From assembly GCA_041591915.1 (NCBI GenBank), contig JBFHRB010000179.1, forward strand, positions 1 through 6,947: a DNA stretch of 6,947 bases, written 5' to 3'. The notes beneath the pieces are model-generated. The model was not told the origin of the DNA and searched no databases. It saw only the letters and a list, made by a program, of their open reading frames with translations. Shown here piece by piece: positions 5,589 to 6,947 of the stretch (within the stretch, counting starts at the first letter, position 1; each line of letters opens with the position of its first letter). Made by a program: the position numbers and the translations under genes. The stretch is from JBFHRB01 sp041591915. Lineage in GTDB: Bacteria > Actinomycetota > Nitriliruptoria > Nitriliruptorales > Nitriliruptoraceae.

Positions 5589-6947
5589 ATGATCGGACCC
5601 CACGTGCCACAGATCTCCGAAGCACTCAGCTACGACGACGTGCTCCTCGTCCCGCAGGCCTCCGCGGTCCTGCCACGCGACGTCGCCGTCTCCACCGCCC
5701 TCACGCCGTCGCTGCAGCTGCGCCTGCCGATCATCTCGGCGGCGATGGACAAGGTCACCGAGGCCGAGATGGCCATCGCGATGGCCCGTCACGGCGGCAT
5801 CGGCGTGATCCACAAGAACGCGCCCATCGAGGTCCAGGCCTCCATGGTCGAGGCGGTGAAGCGCTCCGAGTCCGGGTTCATCCAGGACCCGATCACGCTG
5901 GCTCCCGACGACCCGGTCCAGCGAGCCTTCGACCTGATGGCCCGCTACAAGGTGAGCGGCTTCCCGGTCGTGGGCGCAGACGGCCGCCTCGTCGGCATCT
6001 GCACCAACCGTGACCTCCGCCTCGGGGCCGACCCGGACAAGCGCGTCGACGAGTTCATGACGTCGGACGGCCTCATCACCGCGGCGCCAGGCACGACGCT
6101 CGAGCAGGCTCGCGACCTCATGCAGGGCCACCGTGTCGAGAAGCTGCCCATCGTCGAGGGTCAGCGCCTCGTCGGCATGTTCACGTTCAAGGACATCGAG
6201 AAGGTCCGCAAGTACCCGAACTCGGCGAAGGACGACCGTGGTCGGCTACTCGCGGCAGCGGCCGTCGGCGTCGGTCCGGACGGCATGGAGCGCGCTGCGG
6301 CGCTCGTCGAGGCGGGTGTGGACCTCCTGGCCGTGGACTCTGCCCACGGCCACAGCGCCGGCATCCTCGAGTTCGCCGGCAAGCTCAAGGACCGCTTCTC
6401 CGACGTGCCGCTCATGGTCGGCAACGTGGCCACGGCCGACGCCGTGCGCGCCTGCAAGGACCACGGTGCGGACATCGTCAAGGTCGGCGTCGGCCCGGGC
6501 TCCATCTGCACGACCCGCATCGTCACCGGCGTCGGGATGCCACAGTTCACGGCCGTGCTCGAGTGCGCCGAAGCCGGCGTCGACATCGGGGTCGCCACCG
6601 TCGCCGACGGGGGCATCCGCTACTCGGGCGACGTGGTCAAGGCGCTCGCGGCCGGCGCGACCGCCATCATGGCCGGCAACCTCCTCGCCGGCACCGACGA
6701 GTCGCCGGGCGAGCTCGTCCTCGTCGGCGGACGTCGCTACAAGGAGTACCGGGGCATGGGGTCCATCGACGCCATGCGCGCCGGCTCCGCCGATCGCTAC
6801 TTCCAGAGCGACAACAAGGCCGAGCCGACCAAGCTCGTACCCGAGGGGGTCTCGGGCCTGCTGCCCTACCGCGGAACGGTGGGCGAGGTCCTCGCCCAGC
6901 TCGAGGGCGGCCTCCGCTCCGGCATGGGCTACCTCGGCGCCTCGGAC
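5589..6947 (+). CDS. guaB: IMP dehydrogenase, C-terminus cut by the window edge
   Basis: GuaB oxidises IMP to XMP with NAD+, the committed step of GMP synthesis. The 453 residues present are open to the last base; the family is usually near 490, so roughly 35-40 residues lie outside. The TIM barrel begins at ALSYDDVLLVP (12-22). Two CBS domains sit at about 97-150 and 158-213, and the barrel resumes near 217. Key sites are the NAD-side VDSAHGHS (249-256), the GNVAT strand (278-282), the catalytic loop GPGSICTTR with Cys307, IMP-binding ADGGIR (339-344), YRGMGS (387-392) and the flap Arg403-Tyr404 (DRYFQSDN). MAGNLLAGT (361-369) has Asn364 where most family members have Ser. The CBS domains and the flap motif exclude GMP reductase. 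An in-frame TGA at 5580-5582 makes the ATG at 5589 the furthest start; GTG at 5604 is possible. Neither has a well-placed ribosome binding site: GGGGGAG at 5566-5572 is 16 bases away from the ATG. Confidence 0.95.
   Translation, partial: MIGPHVPQISEALSYDDVLLVPQASAVLPRDVAVSTALTPSLQLRLPIISAAMDKVTEAEMAIAMARHGGIGVIHKNAPIEVQASMVEAVKRSESGFIQDPITLAPDDPVQRAFDLMARYKVSGFPVVGADGRLVGICTNRDLRLGADPDKRVDEFMTSDGLITAAPGTTLEQARDLMQGHRVEKLPIVEGQRLVGMFTFKDIEKVRKYPNSAKDDRGRLLAAAAVGVGPDGMERAAALVEAGVDLLAVDSAHGHSAGILEFAGKLKDRFSDVPLMVGNVATADAVRACKDHGADIVKVGVGPGSICTTRIVTGVGMPQFTAVLECAEAGVDIGVATVADGGIRYSGDVVKALAAGATAIMAGNLLAGTDESPGELVLVGGRRYKEYRGMGSIDAMRAGSADRYFQSDNKAEPTKLVPEGVSGLLPYRGTVGEVLAQLEGGLRSGMGYLGASD

Noticed and set aside
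5469..6131. A 220-codon - strand frame opposite the start of guaB
   Set aside because: It has His/Arg/Asp-rich composition with no motif, and it covers the N-terminal barrel and CBS domains of a clear guaB.

Overview
The DNA is very GC-rich (about 70% by eye, with G or C at nearly every third codon position). It uses GTG as well as ATG starts and encodes an AhpE-type peroxiredoxin and a small bacterial PH-domain membrane protein. Together these point to a high-GC actinobacterium (Actinomycetota), possibly a deep-branching class. The class cannot be fixed from the sequence alone. All seven genes lie on the + strand and are tightly packed. No tRNA, rRNA, CRISPR array, mobile element or phage gene was seen, and no gene-free stretch is longer than about 100 bases.

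Positions 44-4380 hold a four-gene ABC importer cassette of the Opp/Dpp (oligopeptide/dipeptide) family: permease B, permease C, ATPase D and ATPase F. The B and C genes are 1 base apart, and C/D and D/F overlap by the 4-base GTGA junction, so the set should be one translationally coupled operon. The substrate-binding protein is not visible and may lie upstream of base 1. The two permeases would form the membrane channel. The two ATPases, both with intact catalytic motifs and a four-cysteine C-terminal motif, would power it. The F-type ATPase is odd: about 86 extra residues separate the third and fourth cysteines of that motif.

Positions 4398-4919 hold a short protein with two membrane helices followed by a bacterial PH-like domain. 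It appears to have a leaderless start, with a -10-like element directly upstream. Positions 5021-5494 hold an AhpE-like thiol peroxidase that also carries a second cysteine five residues after the peroxidatic one, as in BCP/PrxQ enzymes. A perfect 9-bp inverted repeat lies in the gap before it and coincides with a possible promoter. Positions 5589-6947 hold the start and most of guaB (IMP dehydrogenase), cut by the window edge roughly 35-40 codons before its expected end. A long imperfect hairpin separates the peroxiredoxin gene from guaB.

Most of the window is core metabolism and transport, and I do not see a convincing new multi-gene system. The items most worth a second look are the split cysteine motif and insert in the F-type ATPase, the inverted repeat before the peroxiredoxin, the mixed AhpE/BCP cysteine pattern, and the enlarged external segment of permease C.
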